Shown one piece after another: positions 11,738 to 22,994 of a DNA stretch of 64,000 nt (positions are counted from its first letter, which is position 1; each line of letters begins with the position of its first letter). Source of the DNA: Capniomyces stellatus (taxonomy: Eukaryota; Kickxellomycota; Harpellomycetes; Harpellales; Legeriomycetaceae); contig LUVW01000044.1 in NCBI GenBank assembly GCA_001661515.1, forward strand, positions 81,684 through 145,683, given 5' to 3'. Position numbers and translations under genes: made by a program. The notes beneath the pieces were generated by a model, which was not told the origin of the DNA, did no database searches, and saw only the letters and a program-made list of their open reading frames with translations.

Positions 11738-14125
11738 ATGGAGCCAATTCAAGTAGAAAAGTCGCATTTCACAGTAAGTACAGCTATAATAACGTTATAA
11801 CTTGAAATGAAGTAAACCAAAGTCCCGTGAATCGCGTTGGTTCGTGCTAATTCTGAACCCCATGTTATGAAATATATATATATAATGTGTATATAGTGGA
11901 GAAGTATAGTTGTTGGTCTCGGGATAGGGACAATACTGTGTTTCTCCAACATGTATTTTGGGCTGCAGACAGGGTGGATAAGCATGATGTCGCTCCAGTC
12001 GTCTTTAGTTGGATTCGCAATATTCAAAGTTATTCAGCCGATGCTTAAAACACACTTTTCAGTTATGGAAAACGTACTGTTGCAGACGGTAGCGGTAGCA
12101 ACGGCAACTATGCCACTTGCGGGAGGTTTTGTGGGCGTATTGCCGGCATTAAGCATGCTGACGGTTGAAGAGGCGAAAGGAAGGCTGTTGGAGCTGGATT
12201 TTTTTAAGCTGTGCGTTTGGGGAATAGGGCTGTCGTTTTTTGGTGTTTTCTTTGCTATCCCAATAAGAAAGCAAAGCATTATCAAGGAAAAACTTCGGTT
12301 TCCCTCTGGAACTGCCACGGCGCAGATGATTGCAGTATTGCACAAGGACACCAACTTGGTTGAAAAAATCGGCAAGCAAATAGAGTATGAAATAGCTGGT
12401 GCTGTCAGTTTGCTTGAAGAAGAAGAGCATCTGGATAGGCTCGAAAATGACGAGGAGCTAAGAATCGAGGATAGCGACGATGTTGGTGCCAATTATGAAA
12501 ATACCCGACCAGGGCTTAATGAGAATAGTGCACTTATTGATAGCCATGGGCCACCTTCAGACCACAATGTCGTTAACTCCAACCTAGCAGACAGCTGGAG
12601 ACACAAAATATACCTATTGGTTGTATCATTTGGGCTTTCGTCGCTATACACAATTATAGCATATTTTTTCCCGACAATTAAAGCCATTCCAGTATTTGGA
12701 TCATACCTATCGAACAGCTGGATGTGGAACCTTACACCTTCGCTATCGTTTGCCGGGCAAGGAATGATTATGGGACTTCCGACTTGCACCAGCATGCTGT
12801 TTGGGGCAGTTTTTGGGTGGGGTGTTCTTTCCCCGCTTGCCAAGACTTTTGGTTGGGCGCCTGGGCCAGTTGGTGACTGGACCACTGGAAGCCGGGGGTG
12901 GATTCTTTGGATTTCTTTGGCAATTATGATTGGCGAAAGCATGGTTTCCCTTTCTCTGATGGCGCTTGAGGAGCTACACATGTTTATAAAGTCAATGCTA
13001 GTAGACGACAGCACTTCCCGCTCGGATGATGAGCAGCTAGCTGGAAGGGTTGGCCGAAAAGCAAAACGTCACGTATTTGTTCGCCATGGGTTTGAGCTGA
13101 TTGACGAGTCAAGCTGTAATGTTCGTAATCGAAGCAGCGCCTACGGAAGCACTGCTGGAGATAGCGATGGACCAGACCATACAACCAGCTGCAGGCTCGA
13201 TGACGAAGATAGTGCCAGTGCTAATATGTTGGCTCGTATTACTTCTGACGCCCCGCCTGACCAGTTGGTATCTATGAAGGTTGCCTGGATAGGACTAGCG
13301 CTTAGCACACTATTATGTGCTATAACTATGGAGTACTTGTTTCAGATCCCAATAAAAATGACTATCACTGGTGTTGTGCTAGCTTGTATTCTAGCAGTAT
13401 TGAGTGTGCGGGCGCTTGGCAAAACAGATTTGAACCCGGTTTCAGGGATAGGAAAAGTGTCACAGATTGTGTTTGCTGTACTGATGCCTAAAGACATTGT
13501 TGGAAACCTCGTGGCAGGCGCGATTGCTGAAGCTGGGGCTATGCAGACAGGCGATTTGATGCAGGACTTGAAAACAGGCCATCTAGTCGGCGCCTCGCCA
13601 AAGTCCCAGTTCTATGCCCAAATAATAGGCTCTGTGTTTAGCGTGTTTGTATCTTCGTTTGCGTACCTAATGTACACCGCTCTGTACAAAATCCCAGGTC
13701 CCGAGTTCCCGGCCCCAACTGCCCAAGTCTGGCTTGATATGGCCAGATTGGTTAACGGCCAAGCACTACCAGATAAAGTTTATGAATTTTCCATCTTCTT
13801 TGCTCTACTGTTTGCTCTCCTTGTGGTCGTTGAAAAGGTTTTAGAGCGAACCAAGTTTACTGATAAACATCTCAAAACCTTTGTTTTGAAATGGTGGCCC
13901 AGCGGAATTGCCTTTGCTGTCGGAATTTACAACACTCCAAATTTCACAATTGCTAGATTTATCGGTGCTTTTATGAGTAATTACTATCTCTCCTTGATTA
14001 AGAAGCGTGGCCTCGATGACGGCAATGACGCTGGAACCAATGTTATTGTTGTTGCCAGTGGATTTGTTCTCGGTGAAGGAACCACTGCCTTCCTTACACT
14101 GATATATGACTCGCTAAACAAATAA
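11738..14125 (+). CDS. OPT superfamily oligopeptide/metal-chelate transporter
   Basis: A polytopic membrane transporter of the oligopeptide transporter (OPT) superfamily, in the YSL-like branch also found in fungi. Exon 1 is 11738-11773 (12 codons, ends HFT), followed by a 123-nt intron 11774-11896 with GTAAGT and TATAG ends; exon 2 is 11897-14125. The joined N-terminus reads WRSIVVGLGIG then TILCFSNMYFGLQTGWISM, the family's N-terminal signature, so the ATG at 11951 is internal. The product is 754 residues. Other family blocks are RFPSGTATAQM, GAMQTGDLMQDLKTGHLVGA and SPKSQFYAQIIGS. Two acidic or Ser-rich cytosolic loops (about residues 190-240 and 395-460) separate groups of transmembrane helices. 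The substrate (peptide or metal-chelate complex) cannot be told from sequence. It converges on the NIPSNAP gene 287 bp downstream. Confidence 0.92.
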
Positions 14126-14412
14126 TAGATTTCTCTTATTTTCTTTTTCTTTCTTTTTTTTCCATTGTGACCTGCCGCAATATCACATACACACACTCAT
14201 TTTAACCTATTACAGCACTTGTTTTTTATCAACCCGTAGTCTAAATTTAGATATTGACAAAGTGTATACGTTTTTGTATTTGCTCTATTATCGAACATTG
14301 TTTTCGTTTTATTTATTTAGCGCTCTTGTGACTTAAAGTATATTGAGCTATAAGCTATAATCATTTTGGTACACCACTATTCAAGAAAACAAGTACACAG
14401 ATGTATCCTACG

Positions 14413-15864
14413 CTATTTAATAGGGCTGAAATTGAATGGCTTTAAAATAAAGCTTTCCATATCCTGAATCAGATTGGATGTTCCGAGAACCGAAGTTGAC
14501 CAGGTTCTGTTTTCCCAAGCCAACCTTCGACTTTCTTTCCTCTCAGCCAACGAATTGTAATGCCAGATGTGATAAACGTGGTTCAGGTGCCCCAGCTGGC
14601 TAAACCAGGCCCCAACCAGATGGTTAGCGTTTAGCCTATGACTGACGGATGCTTTCCATCGCTCCTCCCACTCCAACAAGCATCCTGGCTTCAATGAATA
14701 TGATCTGAACTCAAATATACAGTTCTCGTTATTATTCATGTTATCTGCCAATCTATCCATCGTCTTTACCATTGTTGGGTAAAAGCTGAACTCCTGAACC
14801 ACTCTCGAGTTTCTTGACGACATCGTTTTGTTCAGTTGCGTCTCTAGCTCTAAGATCTGTTGAAGCCTCTCGCTTTTTGATTTTATTTGCTCCTCTTCAA
14901 GATCAAACGAATTTGAGAACTTTTGCATGGCGTTAAAGTCCTTGAACTGCAAAATATGAACTATTTACATATAGTTTACTATACCATTATACATTTGGTA
15001 CATTCTGCGACAATAGAACACCCCCGTACATTATGTGTTCAGTAATGTGTAGACAGAACATGTACCTGCACAATCCATTTTCCCGATTGATGTCTTCCAG
15101 CTTCCTGTGAGCTTCATATCAGGCGAGAACTCCTCAATCAACAATGGGTACAGCCTCTGACTATGTATAAACACGACATTAAGCAACATCGATAAATTTG
15201 TATTTACTCCATGTATGTATATGCACTGTACTACACCGCATACACGCTCCGCCTGCATATAAACCACCACGACAACAAATAGGAACTTACGCTATCTTTG
15301 TATAGTCCCGCATATAACCAGGTCTTACATTATGAACTATATGTACAAACCAACAGACGCCGTTGATCAACTGCGTCAAGCTAAATCACATCACTATTAA
15401 ACAACATGTGCCAAAGCCCACATAAAAAAAAATACACTGTTGATTTATATATGTGCAGGTTTACCCATGACTTTATGTTCAAACACGTCATTAGCCAACA
15501 TTGAAATATCCTTTTGGTTGGCCAACCTTGCTGCCTCCGACCCATGCAATATCTTGTCAATTATACCTTTCTTTTTGCCTTTTGTGTCACTCTCATTTTC
15601 TTTAGCTTGTTCTTTCTCGTCAATCAAGTTTATAACCTTATTTATGTTATTGCAACTGGTTGGTCTCAATACGCCTACACTGCTTCCACTTAACTTGGGT
15701 ACTGTGTACGATCCAGGGTTTAGAATATTATTGGTACATGTAAATATTCCTCTTTGGACAACTAAAGCTCTTGCTGTGGCGCTACCATGCTGTGGAGTAC
15801 TGTTCGCTAAATTCTGACTCAACTTGCTATCCTTCACGCTCTTTAAGAATTGCCTTTTAAACAT
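14413..15864 (-). CDS. NIPSNAP family mitochondrial protein
   Basis: A NIPSNAP-domain protein of mitochondria; the animal members tag damaged mitochondria for autophagy, and the role in fungi is unclear. I rebuilt five exons: 15864-15465, 15336-15291, 15160-15066, 15004-14985 and 14946-14413, giving 364 residues. The N-terminus (MFKRQFLKSVKDSKL) is basic and suits a mitochondrial presequence. Family blocks in order are GIIDKILHGSEAARLANQ, VHNVRPGYMRDYTKI, LYPLLIEEF, LTGSWKTSIG, VVQEFSFYP, FEFRSYSLKPGCLLEWEERW and HLVGAWFSQLGHLNHVYHIW. All junction phases agree. The 20-nt fourth exon is the least certain; without it the frame and length of the first NIPSNAP repeat are not restored. GTG at 15873 is in frame, but ATG at 15864 is the better start. 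Confidence 0.85.
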
Positions 15865-18800
15865 ACTTGGCACTCTAGACAGCGTTCTATTTTTTTGGTT
15901 GTTTTTTTAACTATCTCTTCTAATGAATAACACACGAGTGCTTGGATATGTATTAAGCGTTTTGCTTTTTTACACAAAGTAGTATGTATATATACAAGGT
16001 ATGTTGTATAAACACGCTAAATGATTTAGGTCAGCAGCAATTTATTTGCTTATCCAACACTTTAAGGTTACGTATGGCCTTTCTACTTTGCTCTGCTATA
16101 AGTGTACGGGTATATATAGCTCTACACTTTGTTATATTTTTTTCTTGTGTTTTCACTAAATAAGTTTATACATATATGTTTCAATAGAAATAAAAGTAAG
16201 TGTATATCTATTACTACAAATATCTAATAAGGATGATAAAGTAAAGCTAAAAGTTGTATTTTGCGTATCTAAATAGAAGTTGTTATAAAAGTTTAAAAAA
16301 AGAGAAAGCTTGTTGCTGAGTCTGAATCGTTTAAATTGGCGCATTCATTTTCATATAAATTTCTCTACCCTGAAGTATAATACTGAGTTGTCTGGATATT
16401 ACTATATTGGCTCTTTGTTCACATGACTCATCAACTTTTTTTTTGATTGAGAACTTTTTTTTTTATTGACAATGGGCTTTCGACTTTTTTTTTGGCTTAC
16501 TAGCCAGCTTTTTTTTTACCGCTGGGTTTCTAACTCTAGTTTCACCCACGTGTACTACTTTTGTTTCATCTGCACCGTTCTGATATATCATGTTGGATTA
16601 TTTATTTTTACCTCATTTATTTCTATTTTGTTGAGTACAAACCAATAGGGTATTAAATCAGAGCGATATTATTCAAAGCTTTAAATGCAGAAAATTCAAC
16701 TAATACCAATGTCCTTGAAATTGGCCAAATACCAGTTGATATTAGCTTCACTGTTTATGCGCACAACCCCAGTTTTACCACTCGATTATTCTACTAAATC
16801 GTTACATCCCCACCAACTTTGTACCGCCAGGAAAGCCCCCCCAATCACCAAACAGTCAAACATTTTTCTACAAATGGAAAAAAAAACATAGATCGTTTAG
16901 GCTTAATGGTTAAAACTATAAAGCACTTTTTGCAAGCCAGTTTTATACTTGGCGGAGTATTGTATGTTGGTCGGTTCATCTTCAACCTTACATATACTAT
17001 CAAGTGTGTTGCCGAACAGCATCTACTAAAAGTATTTTAGCATTGCATATTACTTTGCTGTACACATTTGCTTGTGTGTTGTTTTTACTGTCAAAACTGT
17101 GCTATGATTTTGTTTTAACCCTTTGTTCATACTTGGCGGTGGTGTTTTTAAATATCAACGTGTATGCTTTTACTATCTCTTTACTACAAATAATTTCTTT
17201 TTCTTTTTTTACAGGTTCGGACTACAACAAAAGCCTAAAGCCAAACGTCACTGAAAGCTGCACTAAACTAGTTTCAATAATAAAGATTGCACTGAATTAA
17301 GCTTGCTATTTTATCGCCAATTCATTGAGGCGAAATTTATTACTTTGTTTTTAATCTGAATAACGCGAAACTTGATTCAATTACCGCACTTTCAATCCTA
17401 ACTTTAGAATTGCTATCCTTGGGTTTGATTTGGATTTTGATATTTTGGCGTTATTGTTGGAGCCAAGTAGAGATAGGTATGGTTTTTGGCTCTTAATATA
17501 TTATTTTTTTGCCTGTTTCAATTCCCAACTTGGCAATCCTCTTGGTTTTGTTTGGTATAAAAAAAGTTACAAAAGTTTATAAAGTTTGTCCAACATCACT
17601 TTCAACAAAACCAATCGACTGATCTGATTATCAGTTAGTCAAACTTGGAAGCCTTTTTTTATTCAATCACGTCTTAGCTTATATTACTAAAATTGAGATT
17701 GTGCTTTTGGGTAAATTGGCTTTACAACTACGTGAATTTCTTATTTTATCTGTCTACATTACCAAATGTGCGCCTTTATGATGTCGAATTGTCTAATTTC
17801 GATCCAACTCGTGGTATTAATACGTAGGCTAGTTGGTCATTAATTGTTTTGCTAGCAAAAAAGCGCTGATGATACACCAAACAAAAGCTTATTTGGACCA
17901 CAACCGTCTTACAAACCTCTCATTGCTTTTTTAAACTACATACCAGACAACGCGACTAATGCTGTGGGTTAAATATTTTGAAGATATCCACAGTTGATAT
18001 ATTTGAAACTGTATACCAACTACATCGAGTTGATTTGAAATACAGTTAGATACTTATTAATGGACAGCAATAGCAACTGCTAAAGATATTTCAAGCAGTG
18101 TATATGACCAAGGTTTGTATGCACGCCTGTAATATATTTAAAATTTAGGTATTATTCTGGTTGGTGCCCAAGTTTTAACGTTTGAGCTTAAAACACAGTT
18201 GCCAATGGTGCAGGCTGTTTGATATTTTAGTTGGGGGGATTTGATGTTCGTGTGACACAGTTAATTCTTTAGTAATGTGCACTAAACTTGGATATTATAC
18301 TGAACTCCACAACACTTTTTTTTGTTGCAACACATTTCAATACCTCAGCATCGAAGCAAGTAAAATGTTGATAGCTGGTTCTTTAATTTGAAAGGTCTCT
18401 CATTTAATGTTGGTTACATTAAGGGTGTGAAAACTCATGTTAAAGTTATGGTCATTTTTATGATATGCTTCATTGTTATTAGTTTATTGAATAATGTATG
18501 TGGTTTCGAGTTGTTTTCAGGGTATTGTTGTCATGTAGCTATCTTGGTATAGATTTGGTGAGATTGTACTATGTGCTAGTACTGGTATTGGGTATGGGAT
18601 GTTAGCTGTTGAGCGTTGGATATATTATACGTCGAGTATTTTTGGAAATGAATACATGTTGGTTGTAGCAAAGTAGTATTTATTTTATGTTGTATATGAA
18701 CCAATGCTTTTTTCTTTGAGTCAGAGCCTTTAAATACTCCTCACCCTCCCCATTTTTTTACTTATATTGTAAGGATTTTTTATATTCTATCTTTTAAAAA

Positions 18801-20088
18801 CTATATCAACGTAATGCATAAGCTAAAGTTGCACAATTCAACATACAAAAAGCGTGGATACAACCAATGGCAGCAAGCGTAGATTGATTCAATTGTCTGG
18901 TTGATTGATTGTTTAGAGATATAAAATAGAAAATATATGCTATTAATTATTATAGCCTTAGTCGCAATAAGCCAGAATGTTGAATGTTTAGTGTTCTTAC
19001 AATTTCGAACTATTGTCTTGTGCATTGGTGGGAATGTATAAATGAAATGCAAGAAAATGATACCAAATATCTACGGCATTAAAGAAAGCCAGGTTATGTA
19101 TAAAATTAAGGTTATAATTGCACAATTGATGAGTGTTAGGGTATGTTGAAGTTCATAACAATGCAAAAAATGTTGAAGAAAGTATTCGGGTATCATCAAA
19201 TGAACAATATTTGGATTGAAAACACCAAAAGAATATAAAACACAGTAACAAAGAGAAGAGGCAACAATGTCAGCGAAAAGTACGTAGAATACAACAGCAA
19301 TAAATTAGCAAGAGTAAGGTAGTTTAGCAATGTAGAGTAGAGCAGTGAAAAAAAAGTAAAAGTAATAGACATCAATAAAAAAAAAGAAAAGTAAAAGAGA
19401 AAAGTAAAAATAAGCAAAATAAAAAGATGAAAGGAGTAAAAGAGATGCAAAAGATTTGACTAATTTTAGTGGTAAAGTTTCAAAATGGTAAAATCAGGAT
19501 CAACTTGGTTGGACGGAAGAAATAGGTGGGCTTAAATTGGGCGGCCTCTAGCTGAAGTGAATAATTTAAAACAACCCAAAATTGAATTATATATATCGTC
19601 AGATTTTAACAAATGAAAATCAATGTATTATTGTATAATTTCGTGATTTTATAAACTCAATTAAGATTTCAAAGTAACGCGTAAATTCGCCAAAGCAAAA
19701 AAGGAGATGTTTTTAACATGGCACACCCAAATTCGAGTATTCTAAAAAAAAACTCGCCAAAAAATGGCACAATTAAATCTATAACCATATAATGATAGAG
19801 CGTCTTTTTTTTTTTAAAGGAAAAATCTAAAGGCTAAAAGCTAAAAGCCAAAAATTTAAAACGCAATATTCTACAAAAATGTTGAACGAAAAAAGCTATG
19901 CCTCGAGATTTTTGAAATAACTAGGAACATGTTCTTTTTGTATAAATATCAGAAATATCCTTCAACGGCACTGGTTTGTTTTTAAATAGCTTACCTTTTT
20001 GTTTCAATCGAATTACCAACATATTTTTCTTTATAAAATAGAAAAAGCAACCTTTTTATTCCGTCGAGTATATAGCAACAATAGTAAA
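15865..20088. other. long AT-rich intergenic region
   Basis: About 4.2 kb with no confidently recognised gene. It contains long T runs (16436-16520), A-rich and purine-rich tracts (19200-19450), and one candidate spliced microprotein at 16906-17238 listed separately. Small frames elsewhere lack family similarity. Confidence 0.45.
16906..17238 (+). CDS. candidate spliced 49-residue membrane microprotein
   Basis: A tentative two-exon gene: 16906-17031 and 17215-17238, with a 183-nt intron. The donor is GTATTT. The acceptor is preceded by a strong pyrimidine tract ending in ACAG. Exon 1 encodes MVKTIKHFLQASFILGGVLY and a further hydrophobic stretch, predicting one transmembrane helix with basic ends, and exon 2 adds seven residues (VRTTTKA). 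The size and layout resemble small mitochondrial inner- or outer-membrane subunits, but I cannot match a family. Without splicing the frame ends two codons after the donor. It may equally be chance. Confidence 0.25.
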
Positions 20089-20466
20089 ATGGCTGATATC
20101 AAAAAGAAGAGTGTAAGCGGTGTACGTAGATCGAGCCGTGCTAGAACAGAACCAGTTCCAGGATATGTCCCAGAAATGATTAACCGAGTTAGCAAAAAAA
20201 GATCCAGAGTAACAAAGAAGACAACAGAGAAATCCAAGCTATCAAAAAAGGTTCAAAGCAAGGACACTAAAAAGGCCACAGCCACCAAGGCCAAAAAAGT
20301 AACTAGCAAAGCTAAGGCTCCAGCCAAGAAGGTAGTCAAGAAGTCTAGCACAACAACCACAAAGAGCCCAGCTAAAGCTAAGACCGTCAAGGCACCATCC
20401 ACAAAGAAGAAGGCATCCACCAAAGCAGCACCAAAATCACCTGCTAAAAAAACCAAAACCAAGTAA
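20089..20466 (+). CDS. lysine/alanine-rich basic protein, possible chromatin protein
   Basis: A 125-residue intronless protein starting at ATG 20089; the longer upstream frame begins at TTG and is not supported. The N-terminal 40 residues include VRRSSRARTEPVPGYVPEM. The rest is almost entirely Lys, Ala, Ser, Thr and Pro, with repeated AKK, KSPAK and TKKK blocks like the tails of linker histones. No winged-helix H1 globular domain is present, so it is not a canonical H1. It resembles tail-only H1-like or HMG-like nuclear proteins. A DNA- or RNA-compacting role is inferred only from composition. Confidence 0.75.
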   Translation: MADIKKKSVSGVRRSSRARTEPVPGYVPEMINRVSKKRSRVTKKTTEKSKLSKKVQSKDTKKATATKAKKVTSKAKAPAKKVVKKSSTTTTKSPAKAKTVKAPSTKKKASTKAAPKSPAKKTKTK

Positions 20467-21737
20467 TCGCTTAACTCGTTTCTATGCGTTTGTATATGTT
20501 TTATTTATATCATAGGGTACACTGATTATTATTTTATATATCGTCTTTACTTTGTAGCATGTTAAAGTCGTATCGTCTTTTTATGTAGTTTTTTAAAATA
20601 TCAACATTTCATTTTTAATATTCATTCTTATATCAATACAGCTTTTTGATACTACCGCTACTACTACAGTCTGTTGTTTTTAATTAAAAGTATAAAAAAA
20701 AGTCAAAGAAAATGATATTGCCGAGTGTGTGTGTTGCTGGATTATGTTTACAAGCCAAAAAGTACTTGACGGCTTTCACGCTATTTAAAATTCACCAAAA
20801 TTGCGCATTTTCGTCACTAACCAATTAAATAGCGCAGGTATGCGCACACGTCTTTTAAGTTGTGTTGGTTCAGCAGCATATTTTTAATTTCAATTTTAAT
20901 TTATTTTCAAGTCTTGACTTTGGAATCTTGAAAAGTATGAGTCCTGAAGTGAGAATGATGCTCAAGTTCAAGGCTTGTGAGAAAGTGCTGTTAGCCTACG
21001 AGGTCAAATGTATAATAATGCTTTGGGTAACCTTTAACTAAATCAAATGTATATATATATTAACGCTGTTGCCAGCACCCTCTTGGTGCTGAGGGTGTCA
21101 GGATTCTTGATAATCTTGGCTAGTTTAGGGTTTCATCTTTTCCGCGCGTATTTTAGCCCATCTGTTACAGTCTAGCAGGAGATGTTCGACAAGAGGGAGA
21201 TGTAAATGTACTAGGAGGATATTGTATGTTTTGTTATGTTGACTCTGCGGCCAATAATCCACATAAAGTAAATATGAAAAAAAAAATACTAGAAGGTGCA
21301 AGCAACAGAATATTAGTCTAGTTTATTTATTTATTTATGTGGTTTATTGGCAACAATTATTAGTCTAGTATTGCCATCCCAACCATTTACCAGAGATTTA
21401 ACAATCCAATAAAAATAAACCATCCAAGATAGACAAGGGTGTTAAACAAGCTTAGCATACTACTGGGATTACCAAAGAGTGCCGATGTGCATTTATTTGA
21501 AGTAAATTGGTATTTGGTTTTACAAAAAAAAAAGGAGGTCGTTTTACTGTTTTTATTATTATTGAAATTTGTTTTATTGATTTATTTTCCCGAATATCTC
21601 AAAGTTGAAACTAAACTAAAAAATTATACAATATGTCTATATTTAAAAACTCAAACCATAAGCCAAATGCCATAAACAGAGTCATACGTTTATTGGTAAC
21701 TTTTATAAAAGCTGATATATAAATAAATATATATCGG
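20467..21737. other. intergenic region
   Basis: About 1.27 kb between the basic protein gene and the 3' end of the GH17 gene. The only structured element I see is the overlapping-hairpin site at 21073-21097. A purely A/T-rich small frame (21439-21675) has no recognised relative. Confidence 0.5.
21073..21097. other. overlapping alternative hairpins
   Basis: CAGCACC at 21073-21079 can pair with GGTGCTG at 21085-21091. Alternatively, CACCCTC at 21076-21082 can pair with GAGGGTG at 21091-21097. Both are perfect 7-bp GC-rich stems and they cannot form together. The surroundings are AT-rich, so the site stands out. Confidence 0.6.
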
Positions 21738-22829
21738 TTATGCTCTACATTTAGTGATGGTGACTACATGTATGTAAGTAGGTGGTGTGGATGTTGGGGC
21801 TTTGGTGGTAGCAGCAGTAGCGACGACAGTGGTGGTAATAGGGGCGGTAGTGGCAGTGGTGGTGGCAGTGGTAGTAGCGGTGGTAGTGGCAGAAGTAGTA
21901 GCAGTGGTGGTGGCAGTTGTGCTAGTTGTGGATTCTGCAGTTGTAGTTTTTGGTTCTTCATCACAAGTGAACCAGACATCACCAGCGTATTTTGGACTGT
22001 AGTCTGAGGCAAGGATTCCAAAGTTTTGTTCAACGCCAGCTTGTCTCCATGGAGCATCAATGGCAGAGTACCAGTAGTATTCAATGTTTTGCTTTCTAGC
22101 TGCGCAGATAAATTCCCTCATAAACTTAAGTGAGTTTTGTGTGCTTGGTACAGCAGCACCAAAGTTGCTGCCTTGAGTTGGCCATCCAGTCTCACCAACA
22201 ACAACTCTCTTTCCATTAGCGGCTCCTCTGACTTGGTCAATATGTTGGTACATAACAGTGTTGGCAACATCAATGGCCTGTCCTTCCCAGTATGGGAAAG
22301 CGTTCATCATGGCAAAGTCAACATTGGCTGCCAGGTTTGCAGAGTAGTTCAAGTAAACGTCAGCTACTGAAACAGGGACTTGGCTAAGCCCAATTGAGGA
22401 TAACAGCTTCTTTGTGTCTTTAACCTTGGCAATCATTTGGTCCTCGGTCTGTTCTTTTCTATAGATGGCCTCGCTTCCTACAATAATGGATTTTACATTG
22501 GCACTCAGGTTGAAGACCTTGCTCAATCTTGCCAGCTCTGCTTTATCTGCGTTATAGGCCACATCGTCAGAACCAACCCACAGTCCAACCACAACTTTCC
22601 AGCTAGTTCCCTCAACTGCTCTCATTATAGGTTCACCTTGGTTGCAGTCATTGAGACTGTATATTCTAATGGTGTCTGTGTATGCGGAAAGTGCTCTTAA
22701 GTCAGCTCTGACATCGTCAACTGTTGGACATGACCCATCTTTGCGTTTTGGGTTATAGTTGAGTCCGCTAAAGTTGGTTGCTGCGATGGCTGATCCAACA
22801 AGCCCGATTGTTGCGAATAAAAGCTTCAT
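21738..22829 (-). CDS. GH17 beta-1,3-glucan-modifying enzyme, BGL2-type, secreted
   Basis: A 363-residue secreted glycoside hydrolase family 17 enzyme that acts on cell-wall beta-1,3-glucan as endoglucanase or glucanosyltransferase. Residues 1-17 (MKLLFATIGLVGSAIAA) are a signal peptide. The catalytic barrel covers about residues 18-290. IIVGSEAIYR places the acid/base at Glu120, and VVVGETGWPTQG places the nucleophile at Glu213; the VGSE context is typical of fungal BGL2-like members. After DVWFTCDEE comes a Thr/Ala/Ser-rich tail (about residues 293-350), probably heavily O-mannosylated, ending in YIHVVTITKCRA. The final residues are not hydrophobic enough for a GPI signal, so it is probably secreted or wall-bound by other means. 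No intron. Confidence 0.95.
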   Translation of the reverse strand: MKLLFATIGLVGSAIAATNFSGLNYNPKRKDGSCPTVDDVRADLRALSAYTDTIRIYSLNDCNQGEPIMRAVEGTSWKVVVGLWVGSDDVAYNADKAELARLSKVFNLSANVKSIIVGSEAIYRKEQTEDQMIAKVKDTKKLLSSIGLSQVPVSVADVYLNYSANLAANVDFAMMNAFPYWEGQAIDVANTVMYQHIDQVRGAANGKRVVVGETGWPTQGSNFGAAVPSTQNSLKFMREFICAARKQNIEYYWYSAIDAPWRQAGVEQNFGILASDYSPKYAGDVWFTCDEEPKTTTAESTTSTTATTTATTSATTTATTTATTTATTAPITTTVVATAATTKAPTSTPPTYIHVVTITKCRA

Positions 22830-22987
22830 GTTAAAATATAAATCAAGTAGTATAAGTCTATTTATGTTCTAATAGTTGTGCTGGCTAAAATGTATCCAAA
22901 GTGAATATCAGATTAACGAGTTCTAGGTTAATAATTAAAACTATGTATTGAACTATTAACGCGGTCATGGGGGGGAGTTGTGTGGGC

Positions 22988-22994
22988 TTATATA
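22988..22994 (-). promoter_or_regulatory. TATA-like element upstream of GH17 gene
   Basis: On the minus strand this reads TATATAA inside AAAGTATATAAGCCC, about 160 bp upstream of the GH17 start codon. In an AT-rich genome such matches occur by chance, but its more GC-rich context and spacing suit a TATA box of an inducible wall gene. Confidence 0.3.

Noticed and set aside
21768..22084. Gly/Ser-rich, Val-rich and Leu/Pro-rich frames over the GH17 3' end
   Set aside because: These are other-frame shadows of the Thr/Ala-coding repeat of the GH17 gene.
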